Positions 44,499 to 57,522 are shown, counted from the stretch's first letter. The stretch: DNA of 64,000 nt from Aegilops tauschii subsp. strangulata (GCF_002575655.3 NC_053040.3:357986267-358050266); one strand, 5' to 3'. Numbers and translations are program-made. The notes: generated by a model not told the origin, from the sequence alone.

Positions 44499-44503
44499 CC
44501 TGG

Positions 44504-45072
44504 TAATGGGAAAGCATGGTGTTGGAGAAGTCTGAGAACGGGGGAGCAGGCCGGAGATGATGGCATGAAGGGGGATAGCGATGGTAGTGGCCTCGAGCTC
44601 TCGCCGCGGCCTCGACGCAGGCTAGATATTGGTCGGCCCCCACTCATTGGAGCCGACCGCAATCATCGGGTGTACCTTATCGATCCCCTCGAGGTTGAGC
44701 ACGGTGGACCAGCCCAAGGCAAGCTCGGACTCAATGGAGCTGCTCGACGCTCCCGGCGACCGGCCCCTCCTCGTTACTGGCGCCATGGGAACGCGAAGGA
44801 ACGGGGGCAGAACTGGATTGGCAAGGGAGAGAAGCGCAAGCTTGCTGGAGAAGGAAGGCGGCCGAGGGGCGAGCACGATGGGTGGTAATGATAACTCCAC
44901 GGCACGCACCAGGCTTTTTGTCAGCCTGGGCCGTTGCCGAGGCGACATGGGGAAGTGGAGGTCTCCGCGTCCCATTGTGCGCCACGCGTCGAGCCTGGCC
45001 CACATGCTATTTGGGCCCGCGTCGCTTCACCCTGACCTCTTGCCTTCGCTCCGAAGCCAGGCCGAGCACGCC
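44504..45072 (-). pseudogene. N-terminal part of the antisense gene of the older Gypsy element
   Basis: A minus-strand frame has Met near 44785 (MAPVTRRGRSPGASSSSIES), closely parallel to the start at 43320 of the younger element. A stop follows after about 54 residues, then FMPSSPACSPVL in another frame. The gene continues at 480-1. The upstream part (44790-45072) parallels 43321-43597 and is cut by a new LTR at 45073. Confidence 0.65.
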
Positions 45073-45959
45073 TGTGACACCCTGGTTTTTGCCATCATGC
45101 CTTTCATTTGCCATTTGCTTTAAAACTGAGTTTTGAGTTGATTCATTTGGACTTAGCACTTGGGCATTGTTTTGATTTTCACCCAAGTGACTCCCCTCAC
45201 CTCTCACAACCTCTCTTGACCTCTCATTCATCATCATTTTGCTTTGGGATAGTTTTCTTCTAAGGAAAATATTCATTTTCACCTTGAAAAAGGAATATTT
45301 TCACTTTCCTTCCAAAGCAACCCCTCTGTTTCTTGCCTCTAAAAATCTGAGAAAATTCCCACACACACCCTTTAGACAGTGCCCCACCACCCTATGCAAA
45401 AATATCATATGGTCATGTGACCCAATTTTTCTAGGGAAACTCATTTGCATTCTGCCCTCAAAATGCACTTTACAAAGGAAGTGTATTTTTTGTTGATCCA
45501 ATGAAGCTGATTTTTCATGAGCTTCATTACCCTCCTAACTAAACCTTAACCACAAGAGATCAGCCCTAAACTCCTTCTAGAACCTCTCCAAACACATTGC
45601 ACAAGTTCCTATCTAGAAACTAGCAGTGATTGTTGTGATCCATCTACTCATCCTAGCAGTGTGTTCTCAACTTTCTTACACTAAACACTGCACGGTCGAC
45701 AGCCCAGACATGGCTTGACATCGCCTGGGCACCACATTGGCATAGTGCACGCGGTGACCGCGTGTGGACACCGGCCTTGGCGCGTTCGACGCGCTCTGCG
45801 CTGCGCCCGAGCCTCTGTTTCGCTCGTGCTCGTCCCAGCATCGTGCCCAGCCTACCACACCGCGCCACCAGCCTCGCCTCATCACGCTTGACCCCTCTCT
45901 ACCGCTCGCTGATGCCGGAGCCGCCGTAGCGATCATGTGCACCCTGCGCCAGAGGAGCA
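45073..45959 (+). repeat. LTR of a further retroelement, left part
   Basis: TGTGACACCCTGGTTTTTGC is a typical LTR start. The sequence has no coding content. It continues after the inserted Gypsy element at 51202. The family was not identified and its other end is not in view. Confidence 0.5.
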
Positions 45960-47519
45960 TGCTACTTCTTGAGCTTGCGTTGGTTTTTCCCTTGAAGAGG
46001 AAAGGGTGATGTAGCAAAGTAGAGATAAGTATTTCCCTTAGTTTGAGAACCAAGGTATCAATCCAGTAGGAGACAACGCACAAATCACGGAATACCTGCA
46101 CAAACAATCAAACAAACTTGCACCCAACGCGATAAAGGGGTTGTCAATCCTTTCACGGTTACTTGCAAAAGTGAGATCTCAAAGAGATAGATAAACGATA
46201 AAGTAAATATTTTTGGTATTTTTGGTTTAAAGATTGGAAAGTAAAAGATTGCAAAAAGAGTAGATCAGAAACTTATATGATGGAAAATAGACCCGGGGGC
46301 CATAGGTTTCACTAGAGGCTTCTCTCAAGAAAGAAAATAATACGGTGGGTGAGCAAATTACCGCCGAGCAATTGATAGAAAAGCGCAAAGTTATGACGAT
46401 ATCTAAGGCAATGATCATGAATATAGGCATCATGTTCATCTCAAGTAGACCGCAACGATCCTGCATCTACCACTATTACTCCACACATCGACCACCATCC
46501 AACATGCATCTAGAGTATTAAGTTCATAAAGAACGGAGAAACGCATTCAGCAAGATGACAAGATGTAGAGGAATTACCTCAAGCAATATGATGAAAACTC
46601 CATCCTTTTATCCTCGATGGCAACAATATAATACGTGCCTTGCTGCCCCTACTGTCACTGGGAAAGGACACCGCAAGATTGAACCGAAAGCTAAGCACTT
46701 CTCCCATTGCAGGAAAAACCAATCTTGTTGGCCAAAGCAAACTGATAGTTCTAAGAGAATTACAAAGATATCGAATCATGCATATAAGAATTCAGAGAAG
46801 ATTCAAATAATATTCATAGATAAGCTGATCATAATACCACAATTCATCGGATCTCGGCAAACACACCACAAAAAGGTATTACATCGAATAGATCTCCAAG
46901 AACATCGAGGAGAACATGGTATTGAGAATCAAAGAGAGAGAAGAGCCATCTAGCTACTAGATATGGACCCGTAGGTCTATGGTAAACTACTCACGCTTCG
47001 TCAGAAGGGCAATAGAGTTGATGTAGAAGCTCTCCGTGATCGAATCCCCCTCCGGCATGGTGCCGGAAAAGGTCCCTAGATGGGATCTCATGGGTACAGA
47101 AGGTTGCGGCGGTGGAAAAGTGTTTTCGCGCATGCCTCTGGTGCTTTGGGGATATATGGGAATATATAGGCGAAATAAATTAGGCCAGGAGGTGCACGGG
47201 GGGCACACAAGGGTGGGGGTGCGCCCTCCATCCTTGTGGTCGCCTCGTGGCTCCTCCGACTTCATCTCCAAGTCTTTTGGTTTTCTTCTGGTCCAAGAAA
47301 AATCATCGCGAAGGTTTTATTTCGTTTGGACTCCGTTTAGTATTCCTTTTCTGTGAAACTCAAAAACAGGGAAAAATAGGAACTGGCACTGGGCTCTAGG
47401 TTAATAGGTTAGTCCCAAAAATAATATAAAATAGCATATTAATGCATATAAAACATCCAAAACAGATAATATGATTGCATGGAACAATAAAAAATTATAG
47501 AGACGTTGGAGACGTATGA
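45960..47519 (-). repeat. 3' LTR of the reverse Gypsy element (1560 bp)
   Basis: The plus-strand start is TGCTACTTCTTGAGC; six bases present in the other LTR (TTCCTA) are missing next to its end. The other edge reads GGAGACGTATGA, where the partner LTR has GTATCA. Confidence 0.85.
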
Positions 47520-49534
47520 AGCATGCCCAAGCTTAATTCCTGCTCGTCCTCGAGTAGGTAAATAATAAGAACATAATTTTTGATGTGGAATGCTACCTAA
47601 CACATTTATCCATGTAATTTCTTTATTGTGGCATGAATGTTTAGATCTGTAAGATTCAAAACAAAAGTTTAATGTTGATATAAAAACAATAATACTTCAA
47701 GCATACTAACAAGGCAATTATGTCTTCTCAAAATAACATGGCCAAAGAAAGCTTAGCCCTACAAAATCATATAGTCTGGCTATGCTCCATATTCATCACA
47801 CAAAATATTCAAATCATGCACAACCCCAATGACAAGCGAAGCAATTGTTTCATACTTTTGATGTTCTCAAACTTTTTCAACTTTCACGCAATACATGAGC
47901 GTGAGCCATGGACATAGCACCATAGGTGGAATAGAAGGTGGTTGTGGAGGAAAAGAAGAAGGAGATAGTCTCACATCAACAAGGCATATCAACAGGCTAT
48001 GGAGATGCCCATCAATAGATATCAATGTGAGTGAGTAGGGATTACCATGCAGCGGATACACTAGAGCTATAAATGTATGCAAGCTCAAAAAGAAACTAAG
48101 TGGGTGTGCATCCAGCTCGCTTGCTCACGAAGACCTAGGGCACTTTTAGGAAGTCCATCACTAGAATATACAAGACAAGTTCTACAATGAAAAATTCCCA
48201 CTAGTATATGAAAGTGATAACATAGGAGACTCTCTATCATGAAGATCATGGTGCTACTTTGAAACACAAGTGTGGTAAAAGGATAGTAGCATTGCCCCTT
48301 CTCTTTTTTCTCATTTTTTTTATTTTTTTTATTTGGGCCTTCTCTCATTTTTTTGGCCTCTTTTGTTTTCGTACGGATTCTCATCCCGGCTTGTGGGGGA
48401 ATCATAGTCTCCATCATCCTTTCCTGGGACAATTCTCTAATACTGAAGATCATCACACTTTTATTTACTTACAACTCAAGAATTACAACTTGATACTTAG
48501 AACAAAATATGACTCTATGTGAATGCCTCCGGCGGTGTACCGGGATGTGCAATGAATCAAGAGTAATATGTATGAAAGAATTATGAACGGTGACTTTGCT
48601 ACAAATACGATGTCAACTACATGAACATGCAAAGCAATATGACAATTAATGATGAAGCGTGTCATAATAAATGGAACGGTGGAAAGTTGCATGACAATAT
48701 ATCTCGGAATGGCTATGGAAATGTCATAATAGGTAGGTATGGTGGCTGTTTTGAGGAAGGTATATGGTGGGTGTATGGTACCGGCGAAAGTTGCGCGACA
48801 CTAGAGAGGCTAGCAATGGTGGAAGGGTGAGAGTGCGTATAATCCATGGACTCAACATTAGTCATAAAGAACTCATATACTTATTGCAAAAATCTATTAG
48901 TTATCGAAACGAGGTACTACGCGCATGCTCCTAGGGGGATAGATTGGTAGGAAAAGACCATCGCTCGTCATCGACTGCCACTCATACGGAACACAATCCA
49001 TAAATAAATCGTGCTCCGACTTCATCACATAATGGTTCACCATACGTCCATGCTACGGGACTCACAATCCTTAACACAAGTATTTCTCAAATTCACAACT
49101 ACTCACTAGCATGACTCTAATATCACCATCTTTATATCTCAAAACAATCATAAGGAATCAAACTTCTCATAGTATTCAATGCACTTTATATGAAAGTTTT
49201 TATTATATCCCTCTTGGATGCCTATCATACTAGGACTAAATTTATAACCAAAGCAAATTACCATGTTGTTTAAAGACTCTCAGAATAATATAAGTGAAGC
49301 ATGGGAGTTCATCAATTTCGATAAAATAAAACCACCGCCGTGCTCTAAAAAGATATAAGTGAAGCACTAGAGCAAAATTGCCTAGCTCAAAAGATATAAG
49401 TGAAGCACATAGGGAATTCTAATAAATCATGATTCATGCGTGTCCCTCTCAAAAGGTGTGTACAGCAAAGATGATTGTGGCAAACTAAAAAGCAAATACT
49501 CAAATCATACAAGACGCTCCAAGCAAAACACATA
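47520..49534 (-). other. Non-coding internal region of the reverse Gypsy element
   Basis: No open frame with a domain. Includes poly-T/AT stretches (48300-48360) and a small group of AGATATAAGTGAAGCAC repeats (49352, 49387 and near 49289). Confidence 0.7.
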
Positions 49535-49867
49535 TCATGTGGTGAAGTTCATAATATTGGGAAGTGTATAAAACACCTTTTGTAAAGAAGGATGAATATG
49601 CACAAATTTTCTTTCTAATTTGTCAACAAGCATAACAATGGCATCCGCATAACAGTTTATCTCAAGAAGAATAGATCTTTTACTAATAGGCATAGATCCC
49701 GTACAATCAAAGAATTCTTGAATAACACTCTTTCCAATAATATTACCATCCCCCACGTGAATGATTTTTGTTTTGTAATTAGGAGGAGTTTCAGTTTTAT
49801 GATCCAAAGAACAAGATTCAAGTTTTTCCTCAAGATTTTCAATGACAACCTCCCCAGTTTCAGTCAT
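49535..49867 (-). CDS. Short ORF of unknown function in the reverse Gypsy element
   Basis: ATG at 49867 gives 110 residues: MTETGEVVIENLEEKLESCS, then NIIGKSVIQEFFDCTGSMPI and LVDKLERKFVHIHPSLQKVF. It lies soon after the primer-binding site, in the position of gag. I see no gag, zinc-knuckle or protease motif. It may be a leftover of a longer reading frame. The low-complexity upstream extension without ATG need is not taken as coding. Confidence 0.45.
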   Translation of the reverse strand: MTETGEVVIENLEEKLESCSLDHKTETPPNYKTKIIHVGDGNIIGKSVIQEFFDCTGSMPISKRSILLEINCYADAIVMLVDKLERKFVHIHPSLQKVFYTLPNIMNFTT

Positions 49868-50095
49868 GGTGGCAGCAAACAAATCTAGCAAACAAGCAAG
49901 CCAAAAGGCTAATGAAGAAGACGAACGGAAGAGGGGCAAAGAAAAGGCAAATCTTTTCGAAAATCGTTTTAGAAGTGGGGGAGAGGAAAACAAGAGGCGA
50001 ATGGCGAATAATGTAATGCAACAGATGAGAGTTTATGATGGGTACTTGGTATGTCTTGACTTTGCATAGATCTCCCCAGCAACGGCGCCAGAAAT

Positions 50096-51196
50096 TGTTC
50101 CTACTACTTCTTGAGCTTGCGTTGGTTTTTCCCTTGAAGAGGAAAGGGTGATGCAGCAAAGTAGAGATAAGTATTTCCGTCAGTTGGAGAACCAAGGTAT
50201 CAATCCAGTAGGAGACAACACACAAATCACCGAATACATGCACAAACAATCAAACGAACTTGCACCCAACGCGATAAAGTGGTTGTCAATCCCTTTACGG
50301 TTACTTGCAAAAGTGAGATCTGAAATAGATAGATAAACGATAAAGTAAATATTTTTGGTATTTTTGGTTTATAGATCAGAAAGTAAAAGATTGCAAAAAG
50401 ATTAGATCATAAACTTATATGATGGAAAATAGACCCGAGGGCCATAGGTTTCACTAGAGGCTTCTCTCAAGATAGAAAATAATACAGTGGGTGAACAAAT
50501 TACTGCCGAGCAATTGATACAAAAGCGCAAAATTATGACGATATCTAAGGCAATGATCATGAATATAGGCATCACGTCCATGTCAAGTAGACCAAAATGA
50601 TTCTGCATCTACTACTATTACTCCACACATCGACCGCTATACAGCATGCATCTAGAGTATTAAGTTCATAAAGAAGGGAGTAACGCATTAAGCAAGATGA
50701 CATGATGTAGAGGAATTAACTCAAGCAATATGATGAAGACCCCATCTTTTTATCCTCGATGGCAACAATACAATACGTGCCTTGCTGGCCCTACTGTCAC
50801 TAGGAAAGGACACCGCAAGATTGAACCCAAAGCTAAGCACTTCTCCCATTGCAAGAAAAACCAATCTAGTTGTCCAAACCAAACCGGTAGTTCGAAGAGA
50901 ATTACAAAGATATCAAATCATGCACATAAGAATTCAGAGAAGATTCAAATAATATTCAGAGATAAGCTGATCATAAATCCACAATTCATCGGACCTCGGC
51001 AAACACAGCGCAAAAAAGTATTACATCGAATAGATCTCCAAGAACATCGAGGAGAACATGGTATTGAGAATCAAAGAGTGAGAAGAAGCCATCTAGCTAC
51101 TAGCTATGGACCCGTAGGTTTGTGGTAAAGTACTCACACTTCATCGGAAGGGCAATGGAGTTGATGTAGAAGCTCTGATACATTGGAGACGTATCA
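50096..51196 (-). repeat. 5' LTR of the reverse Gypsy element (1101 bp, deleted)
   Basis: Matches the other LTR except for about 460 bases missing between AGTTGATGTAGAAGCTCT and ATTGGAGACGTATCA (near 51177). The missing part corresponds to about 47034-47497, including the U3 region next to the LTR start. Confidence 0.88.
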
Positions 51197-51201
51197 GAGC
51201 A

Positions 51202-51512
51202 CAGTCCCCCGTGCTTGAGTCAGGGCCCACCCGTGTGCCCTGTGCTCGTCCCCGTCCTCCAACAGTTGTCGCATGAGTGCTGGAGCCTTCTCCCTCTCTC
51301 ACTGACGCCCCTCGTCGCCGTGCGCCGCTTGCAGAGCTCTCCGGCGGAGCCCGAGACCCCCATCCCCTCCGCCTATATATAGATCCCCTCCCTCGCCCTT
51401 CCAAGCATCCCACTGCACTCGCCCAACCTCCACAACACCTTAGATAGACGTAGCCCGGCATGGCAGGCCTCTAGCCGCCGTTGCCCTTCCGAGCTTGCCG
51501 GCGATCCGTCCC
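51202..51512 (+). repeat. LTR of a further retroelement, right part, with TATA box
   Basis: Continues the LTR begun at 45073. TATATATA at 51374-51381 is followed by a C-rich leader. It is cut at 51512 by the second CACTA, with CCC just before it. Confidence 0.5.
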
Positions 51513-52029
51513 CACTACAAAAAAAGACACATCCATGACATTTTGGGCCGAACGAATTTTTTCTGTCATGCTTATGACACTTCTATGATGATAGCAAAAA
51601 ATCATGACAGAAAATGGGCTTTTCGTCCTGGGCGGGCCAGAGATGCAGTTGCATGACATTCTTTGGGCCGTCCATGATGGAAAAAATCATGGTAGAAGCG
51701 AGGGCGAGGAAAATATTGTGGAGTTCCCGGTTACGGTGGGTGGTCGGGGCCGAGCGATGCACGGAGGGATTGCGCGTTTCTCTCCTACACGTACGCGCAT
51801 GGGCGTGAGGCGTTGGGCGCTAACTGAACACGAGCGAGGCGTTGGGCTACTGAACCCGAGCGTTTGCACTGCAGGCTACGCGTTACTGAACCCGAGCGAA
51901 CAACCGATCTGGGTGTCAATTGAACCCGATCGAGCGATTCCTGTGTTACTGCTGCTAACTGAAGCCGATCAAACCTGCTGCCTCTTCATGAACATTGAGC
52001 GTTGTTGGGGGTTGGATGAACAGTTCCCG

Positions 52030-52700
52030 GTGGGGGTTGGATGAACAGGACCCCGTGGTAGTAGAGGTTGTTGCTGGTGGATGAATAGCACCCCGGTCGA
52101 GCCGGTTGGGGGTGGATGAACAGGACCCCGTGGAGGGCTGGATGAACCGCAGCGGGTGGAGGGCTGGATGAACCATAGCCCGTGGAGGCCTGGTTGAATA
52201 GGACCCCGTGGAGAGGGCTGGTTGAACAGTAGCCGGTGGAGGCTGGATGAACAGGACCCCGTGGTGAATAGTAGCTGGTGGAGGCTGGAGGAAGTCGACG
52301 GTGGATGAACAGTAGCAACTGGAGGTTGGAGGAAGTCGATGGTGGATGAATAGTAGCCCGTGGAGGCTCAAGCGAGGCAGTAGACGGCGGATGGACAGTA
52401 GCCCGTGGAGTTCCGTTTTGTGGTATGCCACACCCCTCTCGTTGAACAGGACCCCCGTTTCGACCATAGTCGCTCCAACACAATTCCGTTTCCTCCGTTT
52501 TGCGGTACGCCACACCCCTCCCGATCAACAACACCCCGTTTCGACCGGAGGAGCTGGAACACAAGTCCGTTTCCTCCGTTTTGCGATACGCCAGACCCTT
52601 CCCGATGAACAGGACCTCATTTCGACTACACGCGGTCGAACACAAGGCCGTTTTCCTCCGTTTTGCGGTACGCCAGACCGCGTTCCAGCTGTTTCGTCCA
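52030..52700 (-). repeat. Subterminal tandem repeats of the second CACTA
   Basis: TGGATGAACAGGACCCCGTGG units recur many times from 52030 to 52390. ACACAAxxCCGTTTCCTCCG and TTTTGCGGTACGCCAGACC units recur from 52430 to 52690. These are the inverted counterparts of 40100-40500 and 39640-40090. Confidence 0.8.
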
Positions 52701-53089
52701 AGCCAGTTGGATCCCATTGAACACGACCCATTCTGACCTAGTCTGTTGCCTCACGATGAATAGGACGCATTCTGACCCAGTCACTTGGCTCCCGGTGAAC
52801 ACAATGTTGTTTCCTCCATTCCGACCCATATGGTTAGCTGAAGATGAACAGGACAACGTCGCTGCCGTCCGTATGCGCGAGTACGCGTTTCGAGACCCCG
52901 CTCGTATGTACGTACGTGGCCGTATTTTTTGGTGTGCGGCTGTATGTACGTGTACACGGTTTAGACGGGACAACCTGAACTACTACGTGGGGGGCTCTAC
53001 TATGACATGGGTCGCTACTTACTCGGCCACAGTTCATTGTTGTAGAGCGACCGATCGACCAGTATGTACATACATGTTCACGACAAGAT

Positions 53090-54340
53090 AGACAACACTA
53101 CGTACGCTTCGACCAGGTGGGTCCCAGCTGTCAGGGAGGATAAGGACACCCTTCCTTGCGTGCGAAGATATAGCTGCTGGGTCCCAGGTGTCGGGAGGGT
53201 CGTTTTTTTGCCCGTAATAAGGACGCACTTCCTTGCGTGCGAAGATGTAGCTGGTGGGTCCCAGCTATCAGGGGGAGAAAACATTATTTTTCAGGGTAAA
53301 AAGAATGCAGTTGCATGCATGCGTCCACGGGCGTGGTGCGTCCCCATTGTCAGCCTCTCACGTACAGTCATCTTCCGATGACTCTCGTTTGTTGACCACA
53401 CCGTGCCGAGCGTACCAAGGCTGGTGGACGACGGCGAAGCCCCAGACTGGAACGACCTGGAGATGGGGTAGACGTGGTAGTGGATTCGCAGATGGAGAGG
53501 AGTGGGAAACTTGACTCGTTCGGGTGCGCAGTAGCACTGCCGCCCATGGGAGACAGGAGCAAGAACAGAGGTTGAAGAAGAAGCACGGCTGTTGGATTAA
53601 CATCCAATAGTCTGGCTGCTAGAATCATTTGTTGATTAAGTTGAGAAAAGCCCTCCTACACGTCAGCTTAGTAGGCCCACAAGTCAGCCACCAAATCTGC
53701 TGGGTCCCAGCTGTCATCGGGAGGAATATTTTTTTTCGCATAACAAGAACGCACTTCCTTCCGTGCAAAGATACAGCCGGTGGGTCCCAGCTGTCAAGGG
53801 GAGGAAACATTTTTTTCAACTTAATAAGGAGGAACTTTCCTTGCGTACGACCATGGACCTCATGGGTCCCAGCCATCAGGCTCTCCATGTACAGTCCTCT
53901 TCCGATGAATCTCGTTTGTTGACCACGCCGCGCCGAGTGGAGCAAGGCAGTGGACGACGGTGAGGTCCCGGACGGGAACGACCCGGAGATGGGAAGACGC
54001 GGTAGTGGAGTCGCAGATTGAGCCAAGTACAAGGGGTATAACTGGTTCTGGTGTGGCATGGGGCTGCAGTCGGTGGAGAATAACAGGAGGGGTGGAGGGA
54101 TAGCCTGGCCGGCGGTGACGTAGCGCTTCGCATCGATGCGTGCTAAGAAGAGCCGCTAGCCGCCGGAGGCCGGAGCAGGCGGTCCCGGCGATGATGGAGG
54201 AAGAAGACAAGAGATTGAAGGTGCATGCTGGCCGTTGGATATAAATCCAGTGGACATGGATGTCAGAATCATTTGTTGGCCAAGTTGACAATGCCTTGCG
54301 TAGGCTTCGACCTATTGACCCACTTGTCGGCCTGCAAAAA
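53090..54340 (-). repeat. Subterminal modules of the second CACTA, inverted copies
   Basis: Repeats of GGTGGGTCCCAGCTGTCAGG occur at 53117, 53252 and 53781. Two diverged modules then follow, recognisable by CACGTACAGTCATCTTCCGATGACTC, GTTGTTGACCACACCGTG and GTTGGATTAACATCCAA. They correspond to the modules at 36340-39440. Confidence 0.7.
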
Positions 54341-55150
54341 TGTGGCATATATTTAACCCATGTTTTCTAGAATTTACAGTCCATTTGCTTGGTTTGGTGA
54401 ACAAACAATTTCGTGTCAATGCGGCCCATTTAATATTTTCTATGAAAGCCCAATCCATTTGCACTTCCTTGAAATACACGAATTAGCTTGGCTTGTTTTA
54501 TATATAATGTTAGATTAGAAGAAGCAATTAATATCAAAAAATAAACCAGAGCGACACATCTTTTATATATAAAATTAACAAATTAGCGAGTTATTGCTCA
54601 AAAGAAAAATGAGCGCATTATTATTACATTGGTCCTTAAAATCTTCGCATGCTTTTGTACGCAAACAACCAGGATTTTCCTTGCCAACTTCTGTTAAACA
54701 TTTACTTTTATTAGTTAATAAGATGTTGGATGTTTTTATACTGTATATATAAGTCTCTATTAAATATACGATAATAGTAATAATCTAAATATATATAATG
54801 TGGTTAGAAGGGAAAACATAAATTGGACACAACATTATTATTCTTATATATAGATAAATAGAACAGAGATCTACGTTATTTTAAAAATATACATTGGGTT
54901 GCCGATCTTTAAGAAAAAGTAAAACCTACGCTGGGAGGCCCATAGGCCGGTACGTACATGATGGACCTCAAAAATAAGTTGAAACCACTATCTCGGTATG
55001 TCGTGGGCTACGCATGTTAAAAACAAAACCTAGGCCCAGCTGATACTTGTTCGCCCCCTGGAAAAAATGATACCAGCTAGATCCCCGATACCCCTTTCCC
55101 TCAACAACAAAAAAATAGATCCCCGATACCCTTGAAAAAAAAGCTCCCCG
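54341..55150. other. AT-rich spacer in the second CACTA
   Basis: No gene. Contains several short TATATATA tracts, and CCCCGATACCC is repeated near 55083 and 55121. Nothing else recognised. Confidence 0.45.
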
Positions 55151-55435
55151 ATGACGTTGGAAATTTATTTCGTTTATTGACTAGGTTGACAAACCCGTGG
55201 GCCCCAACATCAGTATACAATTAGGAGGAAGCTTTATTTCCAATGAGGCACTTGCTTGCGTACGGCTTGGACCTGGTGGGTCCCCACTGTCAGACTCTTG
55301 GCATACAGTCCTCTCCGGATTCCTCTCGTTTGTTGAGCATGTTGCCAACGGCATACGGCGGCGCCTCAGCGAGCGGCCACGGACGGGAAGAACTGGAGCT
55401 GGGGAAGACACCTTCATCCTTTTGAACATGCCGCA

Positions 55436-55570
55436 CTAGCTCGGTGGCTGCACCCCTCTCACCCAAAAGTGATACTGCCCGGGTTCGATTCCAACTGGTG
55501 TAGTTGAAAAATATCTAACACTTGCCAAAACTTCGTCCCTAGTTTACCCAGTTTTTCGCACACTCAACAT
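55436..55570 (+). mobile_element. tRNA-derived SINE-like sequence
   Basis: TAGCTCGGTGG fits Pol III box A and GGTTCGATTCC fits box B, 51 bases further on. A tail without tRNA similarity follows. I could not place its end or a target duplication, and it may simply be a decayed tRNA-like piece. Confidence 0.4.
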
Positions 55571-56780
55571 GGTCTTGCCATTTTGAAAATAGCATATCTT
55601 TTTGACTTTGCATCATATGAAGATGTGCTATACATGAATGTTGATCAGCATGATGTTAACTAGTTGTTAGTTCCATTTTTTACCATGAATAAAATTTCCA
55701 ACATGCTGTTGTCCCTGTTTGAAAAGTGCCTGCTGATTTAAATGCTCTACCTCTGAAACATGCAGTTTCTTATCTGAAAATCACTTGGACAAGCAGCCAT
55801 CACCGGTGTTGGATTCGATGCCGTGCTTCTTAAATCCCCCGACAGTGCGACGGGGAAATAAACTTTCGTCTTGTGCTGCCGGTTGGGGAATGGAGTGGAC
55901 TGGATTAAAGAGGGGGCCGGCGGCGCGGCTAAAGAAGCACATTAGACACGTTTTTTTCAGTGGATGGCTCTCGATGGCTTTTTTACCTGCCTCTTCACCA
56001 TACAACTTGTATTTTTAGCCTCCCAGTCTGTGGTGGACCAGCAGCCCATTTGCTGGGCGGGCCAACCTATAGAAAGCAGCACTCGATTTTTCATCAAGCC
56101 CCAAAAACAACGCAGGTTTGTTTTGAGGCCGAAAACATTACGGCAGGGGTTGAGCGGGGGAGGGGGGAAGACAGAGCAAAAAGATAAAAAAGAGCTGATG
56201 CGTCGTTGCTACCCTAACAAGCGGGTGCAATTCTTCTCGGGAAGAAGGTGTGCCGTTGACACCCACATGTCACAAATCCCACAGTATACATACTAACAAG
56301 TTCACAGACAAGTACAACAGAAAAGGTAAACATTCGTATCAAACTCAGGTTCATAGGACACGTTCATAATGATAGCCAACATTCACAATCAACAACTCAA
56401 AAGATTCATATATACACAAGTTCAGCATGTCTTTGCATCCAAATGATTGATAGATCACAAGACAATATTCATAGATAATTCACAAAAAGATTCAGATATA
56501 CACATGTTCAGTATTTTTATGCATCCAAATGATTGAGATCACAGGCAATATCATCCATGGACAAGCTTTAATTACCTTGGGTATAGACTAGTAAATGGTG
56601 TTAAGTTGGAGGTACTTCTTGCTAAAATTAATGTTTGTACGAGTAAACTTTCGAGTACATTGGTAGCATAGACAATCTGAACTTTGCTTGTAGGTTTATC
56701 CTCGAGATAGTGGCCTCGATGCCGAGGGAGGTTTGACCAACTTGGCCACTACTTTCATCCAACTAGTTTACTGGCTCATC
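55571..56780. other. Intergenic part of the second CACTA
   Basis: No gene recognised. ATTCACAxxAAGATTCAxATATACACA is repeated at 56388-56420 and 56478-56506. Confidence 0.4.
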
Positions 56781-57411
56781 TTGGTCATGTAGCTCTCCAA
56801 AATTCTACATTGCAGACAAGAAAGGAGGTGGTCGATAAAATGAACCACCCAATTTTTTTGTTCAGTTCAACTGAAATGGAGCATCCCTGGCGTGCAGACT
56901 GATTAAGTGCCAGATGAATATATGCGTCACCCAACTTGTCTGGAATCTTTAGACTCCATGCCATACAATTTGCTACCATATGTGCCGATAACAAAAAGGC
57001 ACAAGTTGGGACCAAAGACTGGACTGTGTTTTTCTGGGTTATGCACCAAGCAATATTTTTGGTGTTCACTCTCCTAATACTTGGAGTTTGACAACTGGTT
57101 GATGCTGGTTGATACTCGAATGAATATAGGCACTTATTCTTGCCAACATCGATGCTTGTCTGAGTGAACTTTGGAGTACATAGCAGTAGCATAAGTATCT
57201 GTCCATCTGATCTTTTTGTGCAGTTCTACCGAAATTGCCCAATGTTATGACTTGCCTGCGAGTTCAGGCTCCAAGTTACTCCTTTGTGAAATCGGCAAAG
57301 AGTAGCACAATACCAAATTACCAATACATATGACAAGCACAATAATCAGGATAAAGACCGGTACCAACTAGTGTGAGGTAGCATATCAATAACTATTTCC
57401 TTTGACTGGCA

Positions 57412-57522
57412 GCCGAGATAAGCGACTGGTAGGAAAGGAAGGAAGCAAGCCGAGATAAGCGACTGGCAGGAAAGGAAGGAAGCAAGCTGAGATAAGCGAC
57501 TGAAAGGAAAGGAAGGAAGCAG
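57412..57522. repeat. 37-bp tandem repeat, three copies
   Basis: GCCGAGATAAGCGACTGG starts at 57412 and 57449, and GCTGAGATAAGCGACTG at 57486, each continuing AGGAAAGGAAGGAAGCAA. Confidence 0.9.

Larger units (their letters stand above)
45960..51196 (-). mobile_element. Non-autonomous Gypsy element, reverse orientation, 5.2 kb
   Basis: GAGCA lies on both sides (45955-45959 and 51197-51201). On the minus strand the order is 5' LTR (51196-50096), primer-binding site TGGCGCCGTTGCTGGGGA (50090-50073), an internal region with one short ORF, polypurine-like AAGCTTGGGCATGCT (47534-47520), and 3' LTR (47519-45960). The primer site is the type common in Athila-like grass Gypsy elements. No protease, RT or integrase is present, so it depends on helper elements. 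Confidence 0.9.

Noticed and set aside
56785..57192. Single 135-codon minus-strand ORF as a gene
   Set aside because: Starts at a non-ATG-supported place and spans two exon-like units with splice-like borders; described as part of a gene-like region instead.
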